From contig NZ_FNTA01000004.1 in assembly GCF_900105055.1 (NCBI RefSeq), positions 2,387,501-2,451,500 on the forward strand: a stretch of DNA of 64,000 bases, written 5' to 3'. This DNA is from Amycolatopsis lurida. Its GTDB lineage: Bacteria > Actinomycetota > Actinomycetes > Mycobacteriales > Pseudonocardiaceae. Of the stretch, positions 8,852 through 16,447 are shown one piece after another (position 1 is the first letter of the stretch; each line of letters starts with the position of its first letter). The position numbers and the translations under genes are program-made. The notes under the pieces are model-generated. The model ran no database searches. It was given only the letters and a program-made list of their open reading frames with translations, and was not told the origin of the DNA.

Positions 8852-9522
8852 TGGCAGGTCAGCACCGGCGCGGCCCGAAACGGAACAAGCTCGTTCTCGC
8901 CCTCGCGGCCGCCGTGCTGGCCCTCGCCGCCGCCTCCGCCATCGACCGCGGCGACTCCGGGAAGGAGTCGTCCGCCGGGTGGTACGTGACCGTGTACTAC
9001 ACCGCCGTCGAAACACATCACGACGAAGACCCCGTCCCGGTCACCGGCTGTCTGGTGATCGACTGCGAACGCGGTGACGACAACCTGGGGCGCTACCCCG
9101 AAGGGTTCGTGAAGGCCGTCGAAGACGAAGGGACCGGTCGCATCGTCAGCGGGCGGCACGCCGGCCGCTACCTGAACTGGTCGCACGACACCGGTTTCTG
9201 GCTGGACAACGCGCCCCGTGACAGCCACGGGCGTCCCTTGGAGCCGTTCGTCTCCGCCGCCGCGGATCCGAACGTCCTCTCCGCCGGGCGCGAACTGCGG
9301 ATCACCGGCTGCGGCACCGCGGAGGACGGCACGGCGATCGACGCGGGTGTCTGCGACCGGCTGCGGTCCGCCTCCTGGCGGATCATGGACGAGTTCACCC
9401 CCGGTCTCGGCGGCGATCGGCACATCGACGTCTACCTCGGCGAGGAGACCGGGCCGGACTTCACTTCGGATCCGATGTACTCGTCGCTGCACAACGCCAC
9501 ACTCGAACTCGGAAGGCCTTGA
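8851..9522 (+). CDS. Secreted or membrane-anchored protein with a possible 3D (double-psi barrel-like) domain
   Basis: The 223-residue product has a basic N-terminus and one hydrophobic segment (about residues 12-28), giving export or anchoring. The exported part contains cysteines (VTGCLVIDCERG, RITGCGTAEDG, IDAGVCDRL) and ends in RIMDEFTPGLGGDRHIDVYLGEE, reminiscent of the Asp-rich 3D domain of MltA/RlpA-type wall proteins. It is translationally coupled to the glycosyltransferase (TGATG), so a role in the same polysaccharide or envelope function is likely. The domain assignment is tentative. Confidence 0.6.
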   Translation: MAGQHRRGPKRNKLVLALAAAVLALAAASAIDRGDSGKESSAGWYVTVYYTAVETHHDEDPVPVTGCLVIDCERGDDNLGRYPEGFVKAVEDEGTGRIVSGRHAGRYLNWSHDTGFWLDNAPRDSHGRPLEPFVSAAADPNVLSAGRELRITGCGTAEDGTAIDAGVCDRLRSASWRIMDEFTPGLGGDRHIDVYLGEETGPDFTSDPMYSSLHNATLELGRP

Positions 9523-9525
9523 CCG

Positions 9526-10614
9526 TCAGGAAAGGCGCTCGGCCTCGGCCCTAGCCCGTTCCCGTACCTCCCGCACGACGAGGGAGTGCGTGAACGCGGA
9601 CGACACTTGGCTCAGCCAGGCGCTTTCCTCCCGCACGCCGGGATGCGCACCGTCCGGCCCCGCCGGAGGGTGCGGCCAGCTGCGGCCCGCCTCACGCATC
9701 ACCAGCGCCGCCGCGAGTTCGGCGGCGGCGCGCGTGGGTTCGTCGACCGGGGTGCGCAGCCAGTCGCCGAGCTGCGGCGGAACGTGTGCCCGCACCGCGA
9801 GCAGACCGTCACGGATCTCGATCACCCTGCGGTACAACGTGAATTCGAGATCGTGGCGCACGGGGAGCGCGATCTGCGGATGCGCGGCGACGAGTTCCTT
9901 CCACAACGGTGTCACCGCCCGGATCCCCCGCCACGCGCGCGCCAGCCGGAGCGCGCCGTCCCAGGTGGTGAACAGCCCACCGAGGACCCACAGCACCATC
10001 GCGCAGAGTCCTACCAGGCGGGCACGGGGCATGAAATCGAGGTCCGCGAGGTCGGTGATCTCCAGCCACAGCGAGGGAAGCCCGGAGAACAGCACCCACA
10101 CGATGGTCGCGACGGCGGCACAGATCAGGATCCGCAGGCCGGTCCGGAAGGTCCCTCGTGGACGGGCAGCGGCGCTGCGGGCCAGCGTGCGCGTGAATAT
10201 CACCAGGCACGCGACCCCGTACGTCGTGAGGACAACCTGATACGCGACGACGCTCAAGCGCCATTGGAACGCGGGCGTGCCCACCTCGAGCCGATGCGGG
10301 ACGATGTCCACGTAGCACAGGGCCATCAGCGCCCAGCACAGCACGATCGGCCAGAACGGCGTCGGCTTTTCCGGTGACCGCGTACTGCGGACCACCTGGA
10401 CCAGCGCGCGCATCGCGAGCAGTTGCAGCGCGTTGGTGACCAGCCGCGGGAGCAGGACGTCGCCGAGCAACCGGACCGTGGCGTCGGCGGAGACGGCGAG
10501 GCCTGCCGCCATGCTGAGGAAGAACGTGGCCAGATGCCGGGGCCCGGCGCGAACCGCCACCAGCCGGGCGACGCCGATCGACGCCAGCAGCGCGGCGGAC
10601 AGATAGCTGATCAC
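9526..10614 (-). CDS. MAB_1171c-type polytopic membrane protein
   Basis: From the GTG at 10614 the product has 362 residues: an N-terminal half with about seven hydrophobic helices (residues 1-230) and a soluble C-terminal half beginning near TPLWKELVAAHP. This is the layout of the MAB_1171c putative transporter family, often found beside XRE and ImmA/IrrE genes in actinomycetes. The GTG overlaps the stop of the metallopeptidase gene by 4 bases (GTGA), so it is the third gene of a coupled trio. No transport substrate is known; sensor or effector roles are equally possible. Confidence 0.75.
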   Translation of the reverse strand: MISYLSAALLASIGVARLVAVRAGPRHLATFFLSMAAGLAVSADATVRLLGDVLLPRLVTNALQLLAMRALVQVVRSTRSPEKPTPFWPIVLCWALMALCYVDIVPHRLEVGTPAFQWRLSVVAYQVVLTTYGVACLVIFTRTLARSAAARPRGTFRTGLRILICAAVATIVWVLFSGLPSLWLEITDLADLDFMPRARLVGLCAMVLWVLGGLFTTWDGALRLARAWRGIRAVTPLWKELVAAHPQIALPVRHDLEFTLYRRVIEIRDGLLAVRAHVPPQLGDWLRTPVDEPTRAAAELAAALVMREAGRSWPHPPAGPDGAHPGVREESAWLSQVSSAFTHSLVVREVRERARAEAERLS

Positions 10615-11093
10615 GAACCGAGGGCGTGGCGCAGCCGATCGGATTCCGGCCCGGCGCTCACGGCTCGGCGCATGAGCAACGACGCGAAGAGTTCGGCTTC
10701 CTTCTCCTGCTCCTCCGCGTACGTCGTACGGCCGAGGACGCGGCGGACCAGGTCCACCGAAAGCGAGGGCGCGACCATCGCGGCGATCGCCTCCGGCCGC
10801 ACCTCGCCTTCGACGTGCCCGCACAGCAGATGGCCGAGTTCGTGCAGCAGGATGTGCCGCTGGTGCAACGGAGACGTGTCCCGCGTGTAGAACACGTAGT
10901 CCGCCCGATCGGTGGCCGCGAGCACCCCGCACGGCGCACCCGGCCGCGCCTCGAGCGCCACCAGTTCGATGGGCCGCCCGCGCATCGCGGCGACCTCGCC
11001 GAACAACGTGGTGACGTCGAACGGTTCCGGTAGCCGCACGGTGGCCGCGATCCGCTCACATCTGCGCCAGAGCGCGCTCTTCCTGCCGAACAT
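10611..11093 (-). CDS. ImmA/IrrE-type zinc metallopeptidase
   Basis: A 160-residue soluble protein with the zinc peptidase motif HELGH near residue 84, followed by helices carrying a Glu-rich stretch (EEQEKEAELFASLLM) that supplies the third ligand in this family. ImmA/IrrE peptidases usually cleave or inactivate a partner XRE repressor in response to a signal; the partner gene is directly upstream, 2 bases away. Coupling to the downstream membrane protein (GTGA) makes a repressor / peptidase / membrane-protein module. Confidence 0.85.
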   Translation of the reverse strand: MFGRKSALWRRCERIAATVRLPEPFDVTTLFGEVAAMRGRPIELVALEARPGAPCGVLAATDRADYVFYTRDTSPLHQRHILLHELGHLLCGHVEGEVRPEAIAAMVAPSLSVDLVRRVLGRTTYAEEQEKEAELFASLLMRRAVSAGPESDRLRHALGS

Positions 11094-11095
11094 CG

Positions 11096-11524
11096 CTACT
11101 CCCCCTGGTCACGCATGGCCTCGCGCCGCTTGATCGCCTCGACGATGTCGGACACGGTGCCGAGCCCCTCCTCGGACAGCGTCACCGCGCGCAACGCCAG
11201 GTTGCGCACCGCGGTGTTGCGCAACGCTCCCAGCAACTCGACCTCTTCGGCAAGAGCCCTTCCCTGTTCGTCGTCGAAGAAGTACGCGGGCGGCACCTGG
11301 AAGAACGCCGCGAGTGCTTCGAGGTGCCGTTTGGTCGGGTTGTCCCGGCGGCCCGTCCGCAGCTGCCAGAGGTAGGCGGCGGAAAAGGACTCGCCGGTAC
11401 TCTCCCGGCAGGCCCGCGCCACCTCCTCGTGGCTGTGCTGCTCGCCGTTGGGCCGCCGGACCACCTGGAAGAGGCGGTCGATCCGGTCGGTGAGCGTGGT
11501 CGCCCGTGGTTCGGTCATCTTCAC
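11096..11524 (-). CDS. XRE-family helix-turn-helix regulator
   Basis: The 142-residue protein has an N-terminal helix-turn-helix of the type found in actinobacterial secondary-metabolism/ESX regulators: SHEEVARACRESTGESFSAAYLWQLRTGRRDNPTKRHLEALAAFF (residues about 30-75), then YFFDDEQ and a helical C-terminal half probably used for dimerisation and as the peptidase target. It leads the operon with the ImmA-type peptidase and membrane protein and is divergent from two secreted proteins. Direct repeats in the shared promoter region are candidate binding sites. Confidence 0.85.
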   Translation of the reverse strand: MKMTEPRATTLTDRIDRLFQVVRRPNGEQHSHEEVARACRESTGESFSAAYLWQLRTGRRDNPTKRHLEALAAFFQVPPAYFFDDEQGRALAEEVELLGALRNTAVRNLALRAVTLSEEGLGTVSDIVEAIKRREAMRDQGE

Positions 11525-11531
11525 CTCTGTA

Positions 11532-11622
11532 AGCTGAAATGAATCTCTTCAAGATTGCTGTTCACATGAGTTGACAGTCGATCCGACACTCCCTTACGGT
11601 CATCACGTTAGCTGAGATGAAT
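11532..11622. promoter_or_regulatory. Divergent promoter with two direct repeats, candidate XRE operators
   Basis: Two near-identical 13-base repeats, AGCTGAAATGAAT (11532-11544) and AGCTGAGATGAAT (11610-11622), flank the region between the XRE regulator start (11524) and the secreted-protein start (11673). Between them lies a plus-strand promoter candidate: TTGACA at 11571-11576 and TTACGGT about 17 bases later. The right-hand repeat would cover the transcription start of the secreted-protein genes, and the left repeat lies just before the regulator start, consistent with one factor controlling both directions. Confidence 0.5.
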
Positions 11623-11672
11623 GACTGAAGGGAGTCAGTCGATTCTGGCTGACGACTCAGAGGGGAGCACGC

Positions 11673-11939
11673 ATGAAGAAGTTGCTGACCGCGGCCGCAC
11701 TGGCGGTGGCCGCGGTGACCTTGTCGGCGCCGCCCGCTTTCGCCGTGGAGACGGGGGACTTCCACGCCACCGGCATCGGACCGTACCCGGCGGACGCCAT
11801 CAGCTCGGCGGAGAAGGTCGCCCGCACCTTCGCGCGCAACACCGGCTGGCTGGACTCGCAGTGCTATCGGCGCAGCGCCGACGTCCGATCGCACACGAGC
11901 TACTACAGCGCGACCGTCTGGCTCTACTGCCAGCGATGA
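11673..11939 (+). CDS. Small secreted protein with two cysteines, 88 aa
   Basis: The ATG follows AGAGGGGAGCACGC. A clear signal peptide (MKKLLTAAALAVAAVTLSA, cleavage after AFA near residue 24) precedes a 64-residue mature part: a helical segment (SSAEKVARTFARN), then Cys and a Tyr/Ser-rich strand region ending WLYCQR. Two Cys could form one disulfide. It resembles the next gene product in layout, suggesting an ancient duplication. It is divergent from the XRE/ImmA/membrane trio and may be its regulated output. No known family. Confidence 0.7.
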   Translation: MKKLLTAAALAVAAVTLSAPPAFAVETGDFHATGIGPYPADAISSAEKVARTFARNTGWLDSQCYRRSADVRSHTSYYSATVWLYCQR

Positions 11940-11956
11940 AATCAGGAGGGGAAATC

Positions 11957-12238
11957 ATGAACAGAACGATCGCCCGCGCCACGGGGGCCGCCGTGGTCCT
12001 CGCGGGACTCATGACACTCGCACCGGGAGTGGCGAGCGCCGAGGAGACCCGGGCGTTCCTCGGGACCACCGTGGAGAAGACGTCGGCCTCGGCCAAGCGG
12101 ACGGCGTTGCTGCAGGCCTACAACGAGGCTTCGATGTACGGGTTCGCGCAGGAGCGGTGCGTGACCATCCACCTGTACTCGGTGAGGATCAGCTCCGTGA
12201 TGTACCGGGGTGAAGCCGGGATCCACTGCACGAAGTAG
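11957..12238 (+). CDS. Small secreted protein with two cysteines, 93 aa (paralogue of neighbour)
   Basis: The ATG at 11957 is set by a perfect AGGAGGGG site 6 bases upstream. A signal peptide ending ASA (near residue 28) precedes a mature part with the same arrangement as the neighbouring protein: a small-residue helix (TSASAKRTALLQAYNEASM), a first Cys in QERCVTIHLY, alternating Ser/Tyr strand residues and a C-terminal Cys (GIHCTK). The two genes are 17 bases apart and surely co-transcribed. A strong palindrome follows as terminator. Confidence 0.7.
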   Translation: MNRTIARATGAAVVLAGLMTLAPGVASAEETRAFLGTTVEKTSASAKRTALLQAYNEASMYGFAQERCVTIHLYSVRISSVMYRGEAGIHCTK

Positions 12239-12245
12239 GCAGCAC

Positions 12246-12294
12246 CGCGAAAGCCACTTTCGGGACACCAGACGTCCCGAAAGTGGCTTTCGCG
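12246..12294. terminator. Long perfect palindrome, likely terminator (family A)
   Basis: Two 21-base arms (CGCGAAAGCCACTTTCGGGAC and its exact reverse complement) are separated by 7 bases, just after the secreted-protein pair. Related palindromes with the same AAAGCCACTTTC core lie at 53251-53307 and 53361-53413. No U-run follows, as is usual for such elements in this group. Confidence 0.7.
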
Positions 12295-12342
12295 ACACCC
12301 GCGCCCCGGTGAACGCGCGAAGCGGCAGGCTAGGTTGATCGC

Positions 12343-12783
12343 ATGAGTCTTCTCGATGACGTGGCCGAGCGCGACGGCTGGCGCTGCTGGGTGTGCGACG
12401 AACCGGTCGACCCGGACATGTCGGTGAACGACCCGCGCGGGCCGAGCGTCGACAGCCGGACCGCCGATCGGAAGGCCAAGATCGCCGAGCGGCTCGCGCA
12501 TCGCGGGTGCAACACCCGCAAGGGCGCGGTCAAAGTGGTCATCGCCTGGCCGGACCGTCTGCACGTGGTCGAACCCGCGCCGCTGATCACCGTGGCCGGA
12601 CGGCTGGAGCGCAAGGGAGGCCGGGAATTGGTGGCCCGCTGCCCGACCGAGCAAGACGCCAAAGAAGCGGCGGAATGGCTCGAGGACCGGTTTTCCCGCC
12701 TGGTACCGGGATTGCCGGTGACCGCGGGCGTCGAGCCGGGCGGCGGCCAGTTCCTCGTCATCCTGGCCGCCGGCCGCCGGTGA
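12343..12783 (+). CDS. HNH-like zinc-binding protein, 146 aa
   Basis: The N-terminal half has RCWVCDEPVDPD, then a variable stretch and ERLAHRGCNTRKG: a CxxC pair and a later H..CN, the skeleton of HNH/zinc-finger nuclease-like folds. Clear catalytic His-Asn-His spacing is not seen, so activity is uncertain. The C-terminal half (residues 65-146) is a separate compact region without recognisable family. The start ATG follows a short leader; no operon partner. Confidence 0.6.
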   Translation: MSLLDDVAERDGWRCWVCDEPVDPDMSVNDPRGPSVDSRTADRKAKIAERLAHRGCNTRKGAVKVVIAWPDRLHVVEPAPLITVAGRLERKGGRELVARCPTEQDAKEAAEWLEDRFSRLVPGLPVTAGVEPGGGQFLVILAAGRR

Positions 12784-12921
12784 CCCGAGCGACGGGTCAC
12801 ATTCGTCCACAGAGGACACAAGCGATCGCCATCCGTGGAATAACCCTTTCGCCGTCTTCGCGCAAGCCCTGAACGAACCATTGTCCGAGCCGTGGCCTGC
12901 CTGTTCAGTCAGGAACCTGCA

Positions 12922-13053
12922 CTACCAGGTCATCAACTGCTCCACCCGCGTCGGCATCTCCTCCGCGCTCCAGGGCGGCACCCCGTGGACCGGCTCCCGG
13001 CCGGTCAGCGTCAACATCAGGGCCTGAGCCCACGGAAAACCACTTGAGTCCAT
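12922..13053 (-). pseudogene. Short minus-strand coding remnant, 43 codons
   Basis: Within an otherwise gene-poor 384-base gap (12784-13167), the minus strand encodes a coherent peptide (ALMLTLTGREPVHGVPPW then SAEEMPTRVEQLMTW and a TAG stop). Its composition is that of the helical C-terminus of a regulator or enzyme rather than of a shadow frame. No upstream body of the gene is present, so it looks like a truncated remnant; it could also be a genuine small protein starting at the ATG at 13053. Confidence 0.35.
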
Positions 13054-13167
13054 GACGACAATTTCACCCGAAAGTGGGTACGGCACCTGCAATTACCCGC
13101 ATTTCATCGGCATTTCATCGGGGCTCATTAGCGTTCGGCGAGGAATCCGACAGCGGGGAGAAAACCG

Positions 13168-13908
13168 ATGAAAAGAGCCAGCGCACGTCTGTTCGCGACC
13201 GCCGTCCTGTCCGCCGTCACCCTGGCCGGAGCCATCGCCGGATCGGGAGCGGCACAGGCGGCGCCCGCGCGACCCGACGGCCCGTGCGGGCCCGTCATGT
13301 TCGTCGTGCCGGGATATCAGGACGGCGGGGCACAGAAACTCCTGGACCGGGCGTTCGCTCCCGGCGGCGCCGACCCGGTGCGCATTCCGTATCCCAACGG
13401 CGCCGGGGACGTGAATCTGTACGCCGATGTCGACGCGGGGGTCGCCAACCTCCGGACGGCGCTCTACAACCTCTATGTCACCTATGGCTGCGACCTCGAA
13501 ACGAAGGTCTACATCGTCGGATTCAGTCTCGGCGCGCTCGTCGCGGGCACGGTGCTCGAGACCGAACCACCCGGTCGGAACATCCAGGGTGTGCTGTTCG
13601 CGGACGGGCGGCGGCAGCCCGTCGAGTCGAACTGGCCGGGTGACCCGGGTGGACTGATCGGGCACCTGCCCGTTCCCGGCCCCGGCGGTGCCGGTTTCCG
13701 GCCGGTGGATTCCTTCCGCTATCCGACGCTCAGCCTGTGCAACGGGCCGAGGGCGGCCGGTGGCGCGGATCTGATCTGCTTCGGCGGCACCAATCTGGAC
13801 AGCTATTTCAGTTCGCATCCGTATTACAGCTTCGAGGTGAGCAACGAGCTGAACATCCACGGCGAAGGCCCGTACCCGAACAACCTGCGCAACCGCGTCA
13901 TCCCGTAA
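13168..13908 (+). CDS. Secreted PE-PPE-type alpha/beta hydrolase (cutinase-like)
   Basis: The 246-residue protein has a signal peptide ending AQA (near residue 31), then MFVVPGYQDGGAQ, the nucleophile motif VGFSLGA (GxSxG, Ser near residue 124), a later Asp region and HGEGPYPNN with the likely catalytic His near the C-terminus. This is the PE-PPE/serine hydrolase fold found in mycobacterial and other actinobacterial secreted esterases. It stands alone, with GGGGAGAAAACCG before the ATG. The substrate, probably a short-chain ester or lipid, is not predictable. Confidence 0.75.
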   Translation: MKRASARLFATAVLSAVTLAGAIAGSGAAQAAPARPDGPCGPVMFVVPGYQDGGAQKLLDRAFAPGGADPVRIPYPNGAGDVNLYADVDAGVANLRTALYNLYVTYGCDLETKVYIVGFSLGALVAGTVLETEPPGRNIQGVLFADGRRQPVESNWPGDPGGLIGHLPVPGPGGAGFRPVDSFRYPTLSLCNGPRAAGGADLICFGGTNLDSYFSSHPYYSFEVSNELNIHGEGPYPNNLRNRVIP

Positions 13909-14105
13909 CCGGCTTCGCGATCTCCCCGGCGTCCGGCGTTCCACGCCGGGGAGGTTGCGCGCCGAGCCGAGGTCGTGCCCTCGCGGACACGGCGGTCCGA
14001 ACCTTCGGGCACCTCTGCGCCGCACGTGCTTTCCGAAGCAACCCCATTTCGCTTCCGGCGTCTTCCGGACAAAGCTTCACCAAGGAATGCGAGAGGGGCG
14101 CTGAA

Positions 14106-14927
14106 ATGAAATTCACCGCGAAGAAGACCATCAAGACGGCCATTGTGGGCGGGGCGCTCGCCGCCACCGCACTCCTTTCCGCATGCGGCGGGAACAATGT
14201 CGCCGGAAATGGTTCTCCGGTGAAGAACGCGGCCGTCGAACAGGCTCAGACGGGCGGTGGCCGGGGAGCGGCCGCCGGTGGTTCCGACGCCGAGCCGTCC
14301 GGCGGCGACGTCAACTGCAGCGAGCACGGCGGCCAGGTCGGCGCCCCCGGGCGGCCGCGAATGGATCTGATCGCGGTGGCCGCGACCGACGGCACGACGC
14401 CGGGCTGCACCGAGGCGTACAACGTGATCACCGAGTACTACGAGAAACTGCCGCAGGCAGAAGGCCCCGGCGAGCGGGTGCTCGACGTGCGGGGCAAATG
14501 GACCTGCGCCCGGCTGACGGAAACCGGGACCGAGGTGGTCTGCGGCGTGCCGAACAGCTCCTTGCAGCTGGAGACCAGGCCCTCGGGCGCCGGGAAGGCA
14601 CCGGTCGAGCAGGACCGGAAGTTCCCGAACACCACCCAGCGGGTGCGGTTCACCGGATACGACGCCGATCTGCGGATGGTCCGCTTCCAGCTGATGACCG
14701 ACGGCAACACGTACCGGCTTCCGCTGGAACCCGGTGCGGAGGTGTTCAGCGCGGCCACCCTGTGCCCTGGCGAATCGGTCACCATCGACGACGAGGGTCA
14801 CGGCGACCTGCCGTGCGGCAAGGACCAGCTGATCCAGCAGTTGCGGGAAGGCAACCCGGTGCTCGCGCAGATCAGGGTGAACGGTGAAGACCAGATCGCC
14901 ACGGTCAAGGAGATCTACCGCCCCTGA
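14106..14927 (+). CDS. Lipoprotein of unknown function, 273 aa
   Basis: The ATG at 14106 follows GAGAGGGGC. The signal peptide ends in the lipobox LLSAC (Cys about 27). A Gly/Ala/Ser linker (residues 30-65) leads to a compact domain with paired cysteines (NCSEHG, GCTEAYN, WTCARL, VVCGVP, TLCPGE, LPCGKD), six in all and likely three disulfides. No known enzymatic motif. The frame is open upstream but those codons lack lipoprotein-signal logic. It converges on the amine oxidase gene with a shared terminator between. Confidence 0.7.
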   Translation: MKFTAKKTIKTAIVGGALAATALLSACGGNNVAGNGSPVKNAAVEQAQTGGGRGAAAGGSDAEPSGGDVNCSEHGGQVGAPGRPRMDLIAVAATDGTTPGCTEAYNVITEYYEKLPQAEGPGERVLDVRGKWTCARLTETGTEVVCGVPNSSLQLETRPSGAGKAPVEQDRKFPNTTQRVRFTGYDADLRMVRFQLMTDGNTYRLPLEPGAEVFSAATLCPGESVTIDDEGHGDLPCGKDQLIQQLREGNPVLAQIRVNGEDQIATVKEIYRP

Positions 14928-14940
14928 CACCGAAAAACGG

Positions 14941-14976
14941 AAACCGGCGGCCGGGAATCCACCCGGCCACCGGTTT
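14941..14976. terminator. Bidirectional terminator hairpin
   Basis: AAACCGGCGGCCGGG pairs with CCCGGCCACCGGTTT across a 6-base loop (one mismatch), between two convergent stops at 14927 and 14984. Its position suits termination from both sides. Confidence 0.65.
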
Positions 14977-14983
14977 TCGGCGT

Positions 14984-16336
14984 TCACCGCTCCAAAAGCG
15001 CGAGCACTTCGGCCGCGGCGCGATGCCCGGAACGGACAGCGCCGTCCATGTAGCCGTTCCAGATGTCGGAGGTCTCCGCGCCCGCCCAATGGATACGCCC
15101 GACCGGTGCGGCCAGCGCGGCGCCGTACTGGGTCCACCCGCCCGCGCCGAGGCGGCCGCCGTAACAGCCGCGGGTGTACTCCTCCTCCATCCAGTTCTGT
15201 TCGACGTAATCGATCGGTTCCGCCGCTTCCGGCCCGAACTGCTTCACCAGCGTGGCCACCGCGGCCTCGCGGCGTTCCCGGGGCGACAGGCGGGCGACCT
15301 CGCGGGCGTGGGCGCCCTCGAAGAAGCCGACGAGGACGCCACAGGAACCGTCCGGCGGCGAGTTGTCCAGGGTGACGCACAGCGGGTCGTCCAGGTTGAA
15401 CGCGAACCCGTTGAGCCCGGCGTCGCGCCAGAACGGCGCCGGGTAGGCCACCTGGACCTTGATCACGCTGCCCATCGGGATCTGCTGGGTCAGCCCGTCG
15501 CGTGCCGCGGGGAGCGCCGGCTCGTAGTGCAGCCGTCCGGCCAGCGCGGGCGGGATCGCCACGATCACCCGCTGGGCGGCGATCAGTCCGCCGTCGTGGC
15601 GCACCTCGACCCCGTCCGCGTGGTGGGCGATGCCGCGAACCGGTGCGCCGAGCGTGACGACGTCGCCCAGCCGATCGGCGAGCCGCTCGGAGATCAGATG
15701 GGTGCCGCCCACGACTCGCAGTTCCTGCGCACCACCGGTGGTGCCGACGAGGATGTCCAGCGAGCCCGCGGATTTGACGTAGAACAGGAAGTGCAGCAAC
15801 GACATCTCCGCCGGTTCCGCGGAGAACACCGCGGCGACGACGGCTCCCCAGAACGCGAGGGCCTCGGCGTCGTCCGTGGCGGTGCGGAGCCATTCGTCCA
15901 GGGTTTTGCGATCCAGCTCCGCGGCTTCGGGTGACGTCCACGGAGAGGCGAGCGACACGGTGCCCGCCAAGGCTTCGAGTTCGACCTTCATCCGGCCGAC
16001 TTCGAGCGCCGCCTGACCGGACAGCCCGAACGTTTCGTCGGCGTAGGTGGTGCGCCTGCCGTGGTAGATCGTCACCGCCGCTCCGTCGTCGTGGGTCGGG
16101 AACGTTTCGAGGCCGAGTTCGGCGACCAGGTTCAGGACCTCGGTCTGCGTCCGGCCGATCCACTGACCGCCCAGTTCGACCGGGACCCCGTTGACCAGCT
16201 CACGACCGAGGTTGCGGCCCGCCACCCGGTCCCTTGCCTCCAGCACGGCGACCGTGCGTCCCGCGCCGGTCAGCGCGCGAGCGGCCGTCAACCCCGCGAG
16301 GCCCGCTCCGATCACCACGACATCGACTGTGTGCAC
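14984..16336 (-). CDS. FAD-dependent flavin monoamine oxidase
   Basis: The 450-residue protein opens with VVVIGAGLAGLTAARALTGAG, the dinucleotide-binding GxGxxG, followed by VLEARDRVAGRN, and ends with the FAD-contacting HWAGAETSDIWNGYMDGAVRSG typical of the MAO/L-amino-acid-oxidase superfamily. Middle motifs (GGQWIGRTQTEVL, RVIVAIPPALAGRL) agree. The enzyme oxidises a primary or secondary amine to aldehyde or imine with hydrogen peroxide. It is divergent from a TetR regulator that probably controls it. Confidence 0.88.
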   Translation of the reverse strand: MHTVDVVVIGAGLAGLTAARALTGAGRTVAVLEARDRVAGRNLGRELVNGVPVELGGQWIGRTQTEVLNLVAELGLETFPTHDDGAAVTIYHGRRTTYADETFGLSGQAALEVGRMKVELEALAGTVSLASPWTSPEAAELDRKTLDEWLRTATDDAEALAFWGAVVAAVFSAEPAEMSLLHFLFYVKSAGSLDILVGTTGGAQELRVVGGTHLISERLADRLGDVVTLGAPVRGIAHHADGVEVRHDGGLIAAQRVIVAIPPALAGRLHYEPALPAARDGLTQQIPMGSVIKVQVAYPAPFWRDAGLNGFAFNLDDPLCVTLDNSPPDGSCGVLVGFFEGAHAREVARLSPRERREAAVATLVKQFGPEAAEPIDYVEQNWMEEEYTRGCYGGRLGAGGWTQYGAALAAPVGRIHWAGAETSDIWNGYMDGAVRSGHRAAAEVLALLER

Positions 16337-16356
16337 CGCAGACTCCCAAATTGTCG

Positions 16357-16370
16357 GTCGGTTGTCCGAC
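16357..16370. promoter_or_regulatory. Inverted repeat GTCGG-N4-CCGAC, candidate TetR operator
   Basis: A 5-base perfect inverted repeat lies 20 bases upstream of the amine oxidase start, in the 111-base divergent gap with the TetR gene (start 16448). A related half-site (CGGACACTGTCG) occurs near 16421. The layout fits autoregulation plus control of the oxidase. Confidence 0.35.
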
Positions 16371-16447
16371 TCAAATTAAGGCAGGGCTCCATCCGGCACA
16401 AGAGCCGATATGCGAAACTCGGACACTGTCGACGAAGGAGAAGCCGG

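Noticed and set aside
9526-10932. Longer version of the membrane protein gene starting at 10932
   Set aside because: The first 100 codons are Arg/Gly-rich and antisense-like, overlap the ImmA gene, and a coupled GTG at 10614 starts a membrane helix.
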